From positions 956,803-1,020,802 of the forward strand of contig NZ_NSLI01000003.1 in assembly GCF_002288825.1 (NCBI RefSeq): a DNA stretch of 64,000 bases, written 5' to 3'. The stretch's first letter is position 1. Every line of letters starts with the position of its first letter. The position numbers and the translations under genes are program-made. Positions 17,687 through 27,400 of this stretch are shown in pieces. The notes beneath the pieces were generated by a model. The model ran no database searches, was not told the DNA's origin, and was given only the letters and a program-made list of their open reading frames with translations. This DNA comes from Sphingomonas lenta. GTDB taxonomy: Bacteria > Pseudomonadota > Alphaproteobacteria > Sphingomonadales > Sphingomonadaceae.

Positions 17687-18226
17687 ATGCACATCGACTC
17701 GCTCATCGACGACCTCATCGACCGCGAAGGCGGCTACGTCCACCACCCCGCCGACCGCGGCGGCGCCACCTGCTGGGGCGTGACGGAGGCGGTCGCGCGC
17801 GCCAACGGCTATCATGGCGCGATGCGGGCGCTCCCGCGCAACGTGGCCGCGAGCATCCATCGCCGGCTCTACTGGCTCCGTCCCGCGTTCAACCGCGTCC
17901 ACGACCGCGCGCCCGACCTCGCGGCGGAGCTGTTCGACACGGGCGTGAACATGGGGCCGACGGTCGCGGTCGCGTTTCTCCAGCGTGCCTTGAACGCGCT
18001 CAACCGCGGCGCGACCGACTATCCGGATCTGGCCATCGACGGCGCGGTCGGCCCGATCACGCTGGCCGCGCTCGACGCCTTTCTAGCCACGCGCGGGGAG
18101 GGCGGCGAGACCGTGCTGCTCAAGGCCATCGAGGCGCTCCAGGGCGAACGCTACCTGTCCCTGGCCGAGCGCCGGCCCGCGAACGAGGCCTTTCTCTACG
18201 GCTGGCTGGCGAACCGGCTCGGTTAG
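17687..18226 (+). CDS. Glycoside hydrolase family 108 peptidoglycan hydrolase (GTA/phage-type endolysin)
   Basis: A 179-aa protein starting at ATG 17687 behind GGGAGG. The N-terminus LIDDLIDREGGYVHHPADRGGATCWGVTE is the catalytic core of GH108 muramidases: Glu in REGGY and the DRGG-T-GVT segment. The C-terminal part FDTGVNMGPTVAVAFLQRALNAL and DGAVGPITLAAL is the usual peptidoglycan-binding-like extension. No signal peptide is visible, so release needs the holin encoded 60 bp downstream. In R. capsulatus a homologous endolysin/holin pair lyses cells that make gene transfer agent. Capsid genes are not present in this window. Confidence 0.9.
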   Translation: MHIDSLIDDLIDREGGYVHHPADRGGATCWGVTEAVARANGYHGAMRALPRNVAASIHRRLYWLRPAFNRVHDRAPDLAAELFDTGVNMGPTVAVAFLQRALNALNRGATDYPDLAIDGAVGPITLAALDAFLATRGEGGETVLLKAIEALQGERYLSLAERRPANEAFLYGWLANRLG

Positions 18227-18286
18227 GGCCGATTCGATGCGCATTCCGTATCAATGTCGTCAAAGTCGTAAACTTCGGAGAACATC

Positions 18287-18697
18287 ATGTCCCTGATCGA
18301 CGGCGTCCTCGGCCCGCTCGCGAGCGTGCTCGACAAGCTCATCCCCGACCCCAAGGCCCGCGACGCGGCCAAGCTCGAGCTGCTGCGCATGGAGGCGACG
18401 AACGAGCTCGACCGCACCAAGGCGCAGCTCATGGCGGTGCTCGCCGACGCGCAGTCCGCCGACCCCTGGACGTCGCGGGCGCGGCCCGGCTTCCTCTACG
18501 TCATGTACGCGCTGCTGCTCTGGTCCATCCCCATGGGCCTGATCGCCGCCGTCCGTCCCGATGCGGCCGCCATCGCGGCGGGGATGAGCGCGTACCTGAA
18601 CGGCATCCCCGAACCGCTCTACGCGCTCTTCGGCACGGGCTATCTCGGCTACACGGTCGCGCGGACCTGGGGAAAGGCGAAGGGGGTGGAGCGTTGA
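18287..18697 (+). CDS. GTA-type 3TM holin
   Basis: A 136-aa protein. An amphipathic N-terminal half (IPDPKARDAAKLELLRMEATNELDRTKAQ) precedes RARPGFLYVMYALLLWSIPMGLI, an Ala-rich helix and GIPEPLYALFGTGYLGYTVARTW. This matches the holin_3TM family named after gene transfer agents (PF11351 from memory). It would permeabilise the inner membrane to release the preceding endolysin. It is co-directional with the endolysin, 60 bp downstream, with GGAG about 7 nt before its ATG, so the two are likely one transcript. Confidence 0.85.
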   Translation: MSLIDGVLGPLASVLDKLIPDPKARDAAKLELLRMEATNELDRTKAQLMAVLADAQSADPWTSRARPGFLYVMYALLLWSIPMGLIAAVRPDAAAIAAGMSAYLNGIPEPLYALFGTGYLGYTVARTWGKAKGVER

Positions 18698-18706
18698 GCG
18701 GCGTTC

Positions 18707-19576
18707 ATGCCTAAGCCTATGCCCCGCCGCCTCGTGCTCGCCGCGCTCCTCACCTCACTCGCGGCCTGCGGTCCCGCGCTGCTCAACTCGGTCGACGGTG
18801 TCGCCCGATTGGGCGCGGGGCCGGGCCGCGTCGCCGCCAGTGTCCCGTACGGCGCGCACCCGCGCCAGCGGCTCGACGTCTACGCCCCGCGCCGCGCGGA
18901 GCGGCTGCCGGTGGTCGTATTCTTCTACGGCGGCGCATGGTCCTCCGGCTCGCGCGGCGCCTATGCCTTCGCGGGCCGCGCCTATGCCGGGCAGGGCTTC
19001 GTCGCCGTCGTGCCCGACTACCGCCTCGTGCCCGACGTGCGCTTCCCGGCGTTCGTGCAGGACGGCGCGGCCGCGATCCGCTGGGTGCGCGACAACGTCG
19101 CGCGATACGGCGGCGACCCGGACCGGATCACGGTCGTGGGCCACTCGGCGGGCGCGCATATCGCGGCGCTGCTCGCGCTCGACGTGCGCTGGCTGCGCGA
19201 GGCGGGCGTCGACCCGCGCACGATCAAGGCGGGTGCGCTGCTGTCTGGCCCGTACGACTTCCTGCCGCTGACCGATGCGCGTTCGCAGGCCGCGCTGGGG
19301 AACTGGCCCCGTCCGGCGGAGACGCAGCCGATCAGCTTCGCCCGGCCCGACGCGCCGCCGCTCCTCCTCGCCACCGGCATGGCGGACACGACCGTGCGCC
19401 CGCGCAACTCCCAAGCGCTCGCCGCCAAGCTTCAGGCCGCCGGCGCGCCCGTCGAGCTTAAGCTCTACCCCGGCGCAGGCCATGCCGACCCGGTGATCGC
19501 GCTCGCTCGGCCGTTTCGCGGACGCGTGCCCGCGCTCGCCGACAGCGCCGCCTTCCTCCGCCGACACGCGCAGTAG
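18707..19576 (+). CDS. Lipoprotein alpha/beta hydrolase (carboxylesterase-like)
   Basis: A 289-aa protein with a signal peptide ending in LAAC, a lipobox, so it is probably anchored in the envelope. The alpha/beta hydrolase core is clear: oxyanion-hole segment VVFFYGGAW, nucleophile elbow GHSAGAH (Ser), Asp in [14 protein letters not shown] and His in PGAGHADP. The closest class is the BD-FAE/HSL-like esterases. Two ATGs 12 nt apart (18707, 18719) can start it. It begins 9 bp after the holin gene, so read-through is possible, but a functional link is not implied. Confidence 0.88.
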   Translation: MPKPMPRRLVLAALLTSLAACGPALLNSVDGVARLGAGPGRVAASVPYGAHPRQRLDVYAPRRAERLPVVVFFYGGAWSSGSRGAYAFAGRAYAGQGFVAVVPDYRLVPDVRFPAFVQDGAAAIRWVRDNVARYGGDPDRITVVGHSAGAHIAALLALDVRWLREAGVDPRTIKAGALLSGPYDFLPLTDARSQAALGNWPRPAETQPISFARPDAPPLLLATGMADTTVRPRNSQALAAKLQAAGAPVELKLYPGAGHADPVIALARPFRGRVPALADSAAFLRRHAQ

Positions 19577-19664
19577 GGGCGTTCTTGCAATGTGCTTTAG
19601 TGTACTTAGACCGGGCTCCGGCCCTCCTGTTGCGCCGCCGCAACGCCCACCTACATCGCGGCCC

Positions 19665-20231
19665 ATGAGCGGGAACACAGACGCCATGCCGAAATGGCAC
19701 GGCACCACCATCTGCTCCGTCCGCAAGAACGGGCGGGTGGTCATCGCGGGCGACGGACAGGTCTCGATGGGCCAGACCGTAATGAAGCCCAACGCGCGCA
19801 AGGTCAGGAGCTTAGGCGCGGACGGCAAGGTCATCGGAGGCTTCGCCGGCGCGACGGCCGACGCCTTCACCCTGTTCGAGCGGCTGGAGGCGAAGCTGGA
19901 GCGCCACAACGGCCAGCTCATGCGCGCCGCCGTCGAGCTCGCCAAGGACTGGCGCACCGACAAGTACCTCCGCAATCTGGAAGCGCTGATGATCGTCGCC
20001 GACAAGGACGTGACGTTGATCCTGACGGGCAACGGCGACGTGCTCGAGCCCGAGGGCGGCATCGCCGCGATCGGCTCGGGCGGCAACTACGCCCTCGCCG
20101 CCGCCCGCGCGCTGAACGAGTACGAGGCCGACGCCGAGACGATCGCCCGCAAAGCGATGGGCATCGCCGCCGAGGTCTGCGTCTACACCAACGACCGGCT
20201 GACCGTGGAGGCGCTGGACAGCGCGACTTGA
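19665..20231 (+). CDS. hslV: HslV protease subunit of the HslUV (ClpQY) protease
   Basis: A 188-aa proteasome-like peptidase. The catalytic Thr is the first T of [21 protein letters not shown], exposed by removal of a short propeptide (about 14 residues with ATG 19665; 7 with ATG 19686). Other hallmarks: [36 protein letters not shown] and [16 protein letters not shown]. HslV forms a two-ring dodecamer opened by HslU. The two genes are separated here by a 157-bp gap largely filled by a REP element, rather than tightly coupled. Confidence 0.95.
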   Translation: MSGNTDAMPKWHGTTICSVRKNGRVVIAGDGQVSMGQTVMKPNARKVRSLGADGKVIGGFAGATADAFTLFERLEAKLERHNGQLMRAAVELAKDWRTDKYLRNLEALMIVADKDVTLILTGNGDVLEPEGGIAAIGSGGNYALAAARALNEYEADAETIARKAMGIAAEVCVYTNDRLTVEALDSAT

Positions 20232-20236
20232 CTCAT

Positions 20237-20372
20237 CCCTCTCCCGCTTTTGCGGGACAGGGTGGCCGAGCGCAGCGAGGTCGGGTGAGGGCCTGTTCCT
20301 CGGGATGCGCTCAACTCAGGCCCTCACCCTGGCCCTCCGGGTCTGTCCCTCTCCCGCAAAAGCGGGAGAGGG
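20237..20372. repeat. REP-like palindromic element, family A copy 4
   Basis: Copy between hslV and hslU, with CCCTCTCCCGCTTTTGCGGGACAGGG at the left and CCCTCTCCCGCAAAAGCGGGAGAGGG at the right, and inner GGGTGAGGGC / GGCCCTCACCC arms. The left arm has one substitution (GGGACAG). Confidence 0.9.
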
Positions 20373-20388
20373 CTGAAGAAGAGAAGAA

Positions 20389-21684
20389 ATGAACGACAAT
20401 CTCACCCCCAAGGCGATCGTCCGCGCGCTCGACGAGCACATCATCGGCCAGGCCGACGCCAAGCGCGCCGTCGCCGTGGCGCTGCGCAACCGCTGGCGCC
20501 GCCAGAAGCTCGACGCGAGCCTGCGTGACGAGGTCACGCCCAAGAACATCCTGATGATCGGGCCCACCGGCTGCGGCAAGACGGAGATCAGCCGCCGCCT
20601 CGCCAAGCTCGCCGACGCGCCCTTCGTGAAAGTGGAGGCGACCAAGTTCACCGAGGTCGGCTATGTCGGCCGCGACGTCGAGCAGATCGCCCGCGACCTC
20701 GTGGAGGAGGCAATCCGGCTGGAGAAGGAGCGCCGACGCTCGGCCGTCAAGGATAAGGCGGAGGCCGCGGCGCTCTCCCGCCTTCTCGACGCGCTGACGG
20801 GCAAAGGATCGAGCGAGGCGACGCGCCAGGCGTTCACCCAGCGCTTCCGCGACGGCCATCTCGACAATACGGAGATCGAGATCGAGCTGGAGCAGCAGCC
20901 CAGCCTGCCCTTCGAGCTGCCCGGCGGCGCGCAGATGGGCATGATCAACTTAGGGGAAATGCTCGGCAAACTAGGCGGCAACCAGATGAAGCGCCGCAAG
21001 CTGACGGTGCGCGCCGCTTGGGACAAGCTCGTCGAAGAGGAGGCCGACAAGCGCCTCGACCAGGACGAGGTGAGCCGCCAGGCGCTGGCCGACGCGGAGG
21101 CGAACGGGATCGTCTTCCTCGACGAGATCGACAAAATCGCCGTGTCCGACGTCCGCGGCGGCTCGGTGAGCCGCGAGGGCGTGCAGCGCGACCTGCTGCC
21201 GCTGATCGAGGGCACCACCGTCTCGACCAAGTACGGCCCGATGAAGACCGACCACATCCTCTTCATCGCGTCGGGCGCGTTCCACGTCGCCAAGCCGTCC
21301 GACCTGCTTCCCGAACTCCAGGGCCGCCTGCCCATCCGCGTCGAGTTGAAGGGGCTGACGGAGGAGGACTTCGTCGCCATCCTCTCCGATACTAAGGCGT
21401 CGCTCCCCGCCCAGTACCGCGCGCTGATCGCGACGGAGGGCGTGGAGGTCGAGTTCACCGACGACGGCGTCCGCGCCGTCGCCCGCATCGCCGCCGAGGT
21501 GAACGGGCAGGTCGAGAACATCGGCGCCCGCCGCCTCCAGACGGTCATGGAGAAACTGCTGGAGGAGGTGAGCTTCGACGCCGAGGACCGGCAGGGGAGC
21601 AAGCTCACGGTCGACGCGGCTTACGTCGATAGGCAGCTCGCGAGCATCGCCCGCAACACGGACCTTAGCCGCTTCGTCCTCTAG
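20389..21684 (+). CDS. hslU: ATPase subunit HslU of the HslUV protease
   Basis: A 431-aa AAA+ unfoldase. The N-terminal [34 protein letters not shown] is diagnostic. Walker A is [15 protein letters not shown], Walker [10 protein letters not shown], the pore motif GYVGRDVE and the sensor region [14 protein letters not shown]; the C-terminus DLSRFVL docks into HslV. The intermediate I-domain spans roughly residues 110-240. It unfolds and feeds substrates to HslV. Confidence 0.97.
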   Translation: MNDNLTPKAIVRALDEHIIGQADAKRAVAVALRNRWRRQKLDASLRDEVTPKNILMIGPTGCGKTEISRRLAKLADAPFVKVEATKFTEVGYVGRDVEQIARDLVEEAIRLEKERRRSAVKDKAEAAALSRLLDALTGKGSSEATRQAFTQRFRDGHLDNTEIEIELEQQPSLPFELPGGAQMGMINLGEMLGKLGGNQMKRRKLTVRAAWDKLVEEEADKRLDQDEVSRQALADAEANGIVFLDEIDKIAVSDVRGGSVSREGVQRDLLPLIEGTTVSTKYGPMKTDHILFIASGAFHVAKPSDLLPELQGRLPIRVELKGLTEEDFVAILSDTKASLPAQYRALIATEGVEVEFTDDGVRAVARIAAEVNGQVENIGARRLQTVMEKLLEEVSFDAEDRQGSKLTVDAAYVDRQLASIARNTDLSRFVL

Positions 21685-22046
21685 CGGCGCGGACGTTCAT
21701 AGGGGGTGAAGCGGTCGAAGCGGCAGATCCCCGACGCGATGATCTGCTGCGGCGCGACCACCTGGAACGGGTCGTCGCGGCAGAGCTGGGCGCCTTGGAC
21801 CCTCACGATCAGCGTGGTGATCGGCCGCAGGCCGGGACAATTACCTACCGGGCCCGTCCGCCACACCCGGCGCGCCGTTTCGCGGTACAGGATGGTGCGT
21901 TCGTCGACCACCTCCGGCGACGTGTTCCGGTTGAGCGAGATGCAGTTCGCCGGTTCGCCAGCCACCAGCCCCGCCAGAGGGTCGGGCGCGACGGCGGGGG
22001 TCGCGCACGCGGCCAGCGGCGCCAGCAGGAGCGCGGCCCGGATCAC
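21681..22046 (-). CDS. Small Cys-motif lipoprotein, paralogue B
   Basis: A 121-aa protein starting at GTG 22046, which overlaps the upstream paralogue's stop (GTGA). It has a signal peptide with lipobox LAAC. The mature part reads GEPANCI..., then VGNCPGL, QLCRDD and [17 protein letters not shown], i.e. four Cys after the lipid-modified one. The same spacing of Cys and of the FTPY tail is seen in paralogue A, so this is a tandem duplication. I do not recognise the family's function. The gene ends on the hslU stop, tail to tail. Confidence 0.72.
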   Translation of the reverse strand: MIRAALLLAPLAACATPAVAPDPLAGLVAGEPANCISLNRNTSPEVVDERTILYRETARRVWRTGPVGNCPGLRPITTLIVRVQGAQLCRDDPFQVVAPQQIIASGICRFDRFTPYERPRR

Positions 22047-22459
22047 GGGGCGCGGCGGTACGGGGTGAAGTCGCCCAGCGCGCAGTTGCCCAACGGGATG
22101 CGGGTGATCTGATCCACCACCTGCACGATGTCGCCGCGGCACAGCCGGCCGTTCGGTGTGGAGGTGACCAGCGACGCCCGGTCGTTCTGCGCCGCCTCGC
22201 ACCCGCCCGTGGTGTCGTTGCGGAACTTGAGGTCGCGCGAGGCGGTGAAGACGATCGTGCCGCCATAGACGTCGCTGTTGAGCGCCGGCCGCGACGTCGT
22301 GGGCAGGCAGTTGCTAGGCTCGCCCGGCGTCAGCCCGGCCAGCTCCCGCTCCAGCTTCGCCTGCTGGTCCGCGGCGTCGGCGGCGGCGCGCGCGGCCTCC
22401 TGCGGTGTGGCGGCGCAGGAAGCGAGCGCCGTCAGTCCTGCGATGAACCAAATCCTCAT
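22043..22459 (-). CDS. Small Cys-motif lipoprotein, paralogue A
   Basis: A 138-aa protein starting at ATG 22459 with GGAG 8 nt upstream. Signal peptide with lipobox LASC. An Ala-rich helical linker (residues 22-50) is followed by GEPSNCLPT, TTGGCEAA, GRLCRGDIVQVVD and [18 protein letters not shown], a pattern shared with paralogue B. It is probably exported to the envelope. The function is unknown. Confidence 0.74.
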   Translation of the reverse strand: MRIWFIAGLTALASCAATPQEAARAAADAADQQAKLERELAGLTPGEPSNCLPTTSRPALNSDVYGGTIVFTASRDLKFRNDTTGGCEAAQNDRASLVTSTPNGRLCRGDIVQVVDQITRIPLGNCALGDFTPYRRAP

Positions 22460-22494
22460 AGCTCGTTCTCCGGTCCCGCCTTTCCTCAACGCGT

Positions 22495-23220
22495 CTAGCC
22501 GCGGAAATGGTCCTTGCCCGTCCGCAGCTGCGCCAGCTCCTCCGCCGAGCCCGCGCGCATGAAGGGGTTGGTCGCGCGTTCCAACCCGATGGTGGTCGGC
22601 ACCGTCGCTTCGCCGCGCGCCCGCAACGCGTCCACCTCCACCATCCGCGCGCGCAGCGCTTGGTTGTCCGGCTCGACGCTGAGCGCGAACCGGCCGTTGC
22701 CCTGCGTGTACTCGTGTCCGCAGTAGACCTGCGTCCCGTCCGGCAGCTCGGCCAGCCTGCGCATGGCGCCGAACATCTGTTGGACGGTGCCCTCGAACAA
22801 TCGCCCGCATCCCATCGCGAACAGCGTGTCGCCCGTGAAGACCAGTCCCGCCTCGTCGAAGTGGAACACGATGTGCCCGGCCGTGTGTCCCGGCGCCTCC
22901 ATGACGGCCGCGCGGTGCTCGCCCAGCGTCACGGCGTCGCCCTCAGCCACCGTGCGGTCGAGCGTCGGGATGCGCGCCGCTTCCGCCGCCGGCCCGGTCA
23001 CGACCGCGCCGCCCGCCTTGATCTCGGGAATGCCCGCGACATGGTCGGGGTGCCAGTGCGTCGCCCACACCTGCCCGATGCGCCAGCCCCGCTCCGCCGC
23101 CGCAGAGAGTACCGGCCCGGCCTCGCCCGGGTCGACCGCCAGCGTCTCGCCCGACGCATGATCGTGGACGAGCCAAGCGTAGTTGTCGGACAGCACGGGG
23201 ACGCGGACGACCTCCAGCAT
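22495..23220 (-). CDS. gloB: Hydroxyacylglutathione hydrolase (glyoxalase II)
   Basis: A 241-aa metallo-beta-lactamase-fold enzyme that hydrolyses S-D-lactoylglutathione. Metal ligands are visible in ATHWHPDHVAG (T-H-x-H-x-D-H), GHTAGHIVFHF and FTGDTLFAMGCGRLFEG; the C-terminal domain has YCGHEYTQGNGRFA. I start at ATG 23220, which overlaps the gloA stop as ATGA. The GloA-like gene is directly upstream, so both steps of methylglyoxal detoxification are encoded together. Confidence 0.94.
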   Translation of the reverse strand: MLEVVRVPVLSDNYAWLVHDHASGETLAVDPGEAGPVLSAAAERGWRIGQVWATHWHPDHVAGIPEIKAGGAVVTGPAAEAARIPTLDRTVAEGDAVTLGEHRAAVMEAPGHTAGHIVFHFDEAGLVFTGDTLFAMGCGRLFEGTVQQMFGAMRRLAELPDGTQVYCGHEYTQGNGRFALSVEPDNQALRARMVEVDALRARGEATVPTTIGLERATNPFMRAGSAEELAQLRTGKDHFRG

Positions 23221-23657
23221 CACCACGTTCCCGTGTTGGGCATCGACGCCCAGGGTTCCTGCGGCGGCTTGCGGCCGTCGAGCTGGAGCAGCTCGATCGA
23301 GATGCCGTCCGGCGTCTTCACGAAGGCCATATAGCCGTCGCGCGGCGGGCGGTTGATCGTCACGCCCGCGTCCTGGAGCCGCCGGCACGTCTCGTATATG
23401 TCGTCGACCTGATAGGCGAGGTGGCCGAAGTTGCGGCCTCCGGAGTACTCCTCCGGATCCCAGTTGTAGGTCAGCTCCACCTCGGCCTGCGCTCGCTCGC
23501 CCGGCCCGCGCATGTCGTCGGGCGTCGCCAGGAAGATCAGCGTGAAGCGGCCCTGCTCGCTCTCCGTGCGCCGCACCTCCTTCAGGCCCAACAGCTCGAA
23601 GAAGCGGATCGTCGCCTCCGGGTCGCTCACCCGGATCATCGTATGGAGGTACTTCAT
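23220..23657 (-). CDS. gloA: Lactoylglutathione lyase (glyoxalase I)
   Basis: A 145-aa VOC-fold enzyme converting the methylglyoxal-glutathione hemithioacetal to lactoylglutathione. It begins [29 protein letters not shown], typical of GloA. Metal-site residues are seen in LHTMIRV (His), AEVELTYNW (Glu), [10 protein letters not shown] (His) and GISIELLQ (Glu). Its start overlaps the upstream hydrolase stop (ATGA), and its stop overlaps gloB, so the three genes are one operon. Confidence 0.93.
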   Translation of the reverse strand: MKYLHTMIRVSDPEATIRFFELLGLKEVRRTESEQGRFTLIFLATPDDMRGPGERAQAEVELTYNWDPEEYSGGRNFGHLAYQVDDIYETCRRLQDAGVTINRPPRDGYMAFVKTPDGISIELLQLDGRKPPQEPWASMPNTGTW

Positions 23658-24391
23658 TCGGCTTTCTCCTCGATCGCCCGCAGCACGTCCTCGACGGCGC
23701 GGATCAGCAGCCGGATGTCCTCGTCGCGCGACAGCCGGTGGTCGCCGTCCTTGACCAGCCAGCACTGGACGTCGTCGCTCTCCAGCATCGTCGCGAGCTG
23801 CGCAGTGCGGTGCCAGGGCACGTCCGGATCGCGCTGGCCCTGGATCAAGCGCGTCGGCAGGTTCACGGGCACGGTGCCGAACATGATCCGGTTCGCCTCG
23901 CCCGACTGCCAGAAGCCGCGCGTGTAGACGGTCGGCTCCGGCCCGTACGGGTTGGGGCGCTCCAGCCGGCCGTGCTGGAGCAGGTACATCTTCTCGTCCT
24001 GGCTGAAGCCCCAGTCGGTGAAGTCCGGCGCCGGCGCGATCCCGACGAGGCCGACGACCAGCTCGGGCCGCGCCTTGGCCGCGAGCAGCATCAGCCACCC
24101 GCCCATCGACGATCCGACCAGCACCACGGGCCCGCCCACGACCGAGTCGATCATGGCGAGCACGTCGTCGCGCCAATCCGCCAGCGTCTGCTCTTCGAAC
24201 GCGCCCTCGCTCTTGCCGCAGCCGCCGTAGTCGAAGCGGAGGTATGAGTGGTGATGCTCGCGCGCCCAGGCGTCGAGCGCCATCGCCTTGGACCCGGTCA
24301 TGTCCGACGCGTAGCCGGGCAAGAACACGATCGTGGGCCCGTGCCCCTCGTGCAGGTGGTAGGCGAGGCGGGGGCGGGCGGCTGCGGTCAT
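23654..24391 (-). CDS. Alpha/beta hydrolase (ABHD10-like)
   Basis: A 245-aa cytoplasmic hydrolase. [16 protein letters not shown] is the oxyanion-side motif, LVGSSMGGW holds the nucleophilic Ser, the Asp is in [10 protein letters not shown] and the His in [12 protein letters not shown]. The sequence resembles ABHD10/BPHL-type thioesterase-depalmitoylases. The substrate is unknown; the operon context with gloA-gloB suggests a thioester or lactone hydrolysis role, which is inference. It is divergent from the amidohydrolase fusion gene. Confidence 0.88.
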   Translation of the reverse strand: MTAAARPRLAYHLHEGHGPTIVFLPGYASDMTGSKAMALDAWAREHHHSYLRFDYGGCGKSEGAFEEQTLADWRDDVLAMIDSVVGGPVVLVGSSMGGWLMLLAAKARPELVVGLVGIAPAPDFTDWGFSQDEKMYLLQHGRLERPNPYGPEPTVYTRGFWQSGEANRIMFGTVPVNLPTRLIQGQRDPDVPWHRTAQLATMLESDDVQCWLVKDGDHRLSRDEDIRLLIRAVEDVLRAIEEKAE

Positions 24392-24475
24392 GGCGCACGC
24401 CCATAACGCTTGCGGGACGGATTGCGAAACCCGCGGCGAGCGGCGATAGCCTGCTGAAAACGCTCAAGGAGAGTT

Positions 24476-27400
24476 ATGAAGCACTGCATCGTCGCGCTCG
24501 TCTCGTTCGCCGCGCTCGCCGCCCATCAAGTCGCGGCCCAAGTATCGCCCCAACAGCAGCCCCCGCGTCCCGTCGAGCAGACGGAAGCGCCCGAGGATCG
24601 GGTGATCCGGCCCGATGCGCAGCCGACCCCGCTTCCCACGCCCGTACCGACGCCGCCCGCGGCCGCGACCGCGCCGGCCACGGCTCCGTCGCCCACGCCG
24701 ACGCCTACGACTTGGGACGTGAACGCCCCTCCGGGCGCGACCATCCGCCAGGTACCGATCCGCACGAGCGAGGGCAGCTGGATCGACTTGGATGTGAGTC
24801 GCGACGGCCGCACGATCGCCTTCGCGCTATTGGGCGACATCTACACGATGCCCATTGAGGGCGGCACGCCCACGCGCATCGCCGAGGGGCTCGCCTGGGA
24901 GGTGCACCCGCGCTTCTCGCCCGACGGCCGCCGCATCGCTTTCACCTCCGACCGGGGCGGGGGCGACAATATCTGGATCATGAACCACGACGGGTCGGAC
25001 AAGCGCCAGGTCACGACCGAGGACTTCCGCCTCTTGAACCAGCCGAGCTGGAGTCCCGACGGCCGCTTCTTCGTCGCCAAGAAGCATTTCACGACCGGCC
25101 GTTCGCTCGGCACGGGCGAGGTGTGGATGTACCACGTCTCCGGCGGATCGGGCGTCCTTTTGGTCAAGCGCCCGAACGAGCAGCACCAGAAGGAGCTGGG
25201 CGAACCCGTCTACGCCGCCGACGGCAAGTCGGTCTTCTACACGCGCAACATCACGCCCGGCCCGATTTTCGAATACGCGCAGGACTCGAACACCGACCTG
25301 TTCAACATCATGCGCTACGACCTGGAGACGGGCGAGACGACCACCGCCGTCTCCGGCGAAGGCGGCTCCGTGCGCCCGACCCCGTCGCCCGACGGCAAGA
25401 AGATCGCCTTCGTCCGGCGCGAGGCGACGCGGTCCAAACTCTACGTAAAGGACCTGGAGAGCGGCGAGGAGCGCAAGATCTACGACGCGCTCGACCAAGA
25501 CGTGCAGGAGACCTGGGCCGTCACCGGCGTCTACCCGAACATGGCCTGGACGCCCGATAGCCGCTCCCTCGTCTTCTGGGCGGGCGGCAAGATCCGGCGC
25601 GTCGACGGCGACGGCTCGCGCGCGGCGGAGATCCCCTTCACGATCAACGACACGCGCGGCGTGATCGCGGCGCCGCATCCGACGGTGGAGGTCGCGCCCG
25701 ATCGCTTCACGACGCGCATGCCGCGCTTCGCCGCCGTGTCGCCCGACGGGCGGCAGGTCGTGTTCGAGACGTTGGGCAAGCTCTACGTCCGCCCCGTCGC
25801 GGGCGGCACGCCGCGCCGTCTGACGCGCGGCGAAGAGGGCATAGAGCTGTTCCCCGCTTGGTCGCGCGACGGCCGCACGATCGCGTTCGTCAGCTGGAAC
25901 GACCGGGACCTCGGCCGCGTGCGTACGGTGGCGAGCGGGGGCGGGACGCCCCGCGACGTCACCACGACGCCCGGCCACTATCGCAGCCCACGCTTCTCGC
26001 CCGACGGCCGGACGATCGTGTTCGAGCGCGTCGGCGGCGGCGGCCTGACCTCGCCCCGCTGGTCGGAGGACCCGGGCGTGTACCGCGTCGCGGCCTCGGG
26101 CGGCGCGCCAGTGCGCATCGCGCGCGGCATGGCGTCGCCCCAATTCGGCGCGTCCAAAGACCGCCTGTTCATGATCGCGTCGGAGTCGAAGGACGGCAAG
26201 ACCAAGCGCCAGCTCGTCAGCACCGACCTGAACGGCGAAGCCAAGCGCGTCCACGCGGCGGGCGAGCTGCTGACCGATTTCGACGTATCGCCCGACGGCC
26301 AGTTCGTCGCCTTTCGCCAGAATTACGAGGCGTTCGTGACGCCGCTGGTGCCCGGCAACCAGGCGGTCGAGCTCGAGCCCAAGGGTAAGGCGACGCCGAT
26401 CACCAAGGTGAGCGCAGGCGGCGCGGATTACGTGCACTGGTCCACGAACGGCGACCGGCTCCACTGGAGCATGGGGCCGACGCTGCACACGGTCGATCGT
26501 GCACAGCTCTTCGCCGATGCTCCGCGCCCGAAGAACGCGCCCGCCGCCGTCGCGGCGGTCGCGCGCACCTCGCTCGGCATGGAGCAGCAGGCGGCCAAGC
26601 ACCGCGGCACCGTCGCGCTGGTCGGCGCCAAGCTCGTCACCATGGCGGGCGCGGACGGCGGGATCGTTGATGACGGCGTGGTGGTCGTGCGCGATGATCG
26701 CATCGTCGCCGTCGGCCCGCGCGGCTCCACGGCCGTGCCCGCGGGCGCGACGGTGGTGGACGTCGCCGGCAAGACGATCATCCCCGGCCTGGTCGACGCG
26801 CACGCGCACGGACCGGCGGGAGACGACGAGCTGGTGCCTCAGGCCAATTGGTCGATGATCGCCAACCTGGCGCTCGGCACAACGACGATCCACGATCCCT
26901 CGAACCGCGCGGCCGAAATCTTCGCGGCCAAGGAGATGCAGCAGGCCGGGCTGATCCTGGCGCCCCGCATCTTCTCGACGGGCGAGATCGTTTACGGCGC
27001 GCGCAACCCGAACGTCTACGCCGAGATCAACAGCCTGGACGACGCGCTCGCCCATGTCCGGCGTCTGAAGGCGCAGGGTGCTAACAGCGTCAAGAACTAC
27101 AACCAGCCTCGCCGCGACCAGCGGCAGCAAGTGGTGGAAGCGGCGCGCCGCGAGGGCATGCAGGTCGTGGCGGAGGGCGGCTCGCTCTACGGCATGGATA
27201 TGAACCTGATCGCCGACGGCAACTCGACGCTCGAGCACAACGTGCCGCTGGAGCGCTTCTACGACGACGTGGTGCAGTTCTGGAGCCAAACGAACGTCAA
27301 CTACACGCCGACGCTGGTCGTGTCTTACGGCGGTCTGGCGGGCGACCCGTACTGGCGGCAGGCGGTCGACTGGACCGGCCACCCGCTGCTCCGCGCACAC

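Noticed and set aside
17251..18700. Prophage attachment site at tRNA-Pro
   Set aside because: No duplicated tRNA 3' end downstream and no integrase or capsid gene.
19577..19664. Heat-shock (sigma-32) promoter upstream of hslV in the AT-richer stretch
   Set aside because: CTTG is present but no acceptable -10 at 16-18 nt; hslV is often heat induced but the sequence does not show it.
23654..24391. Hydrolase as a third glyoxalase-pathway enzyme
   Set aside because: Only operon position supports this; the motifs are those of a general alpha/beta hydrolase.
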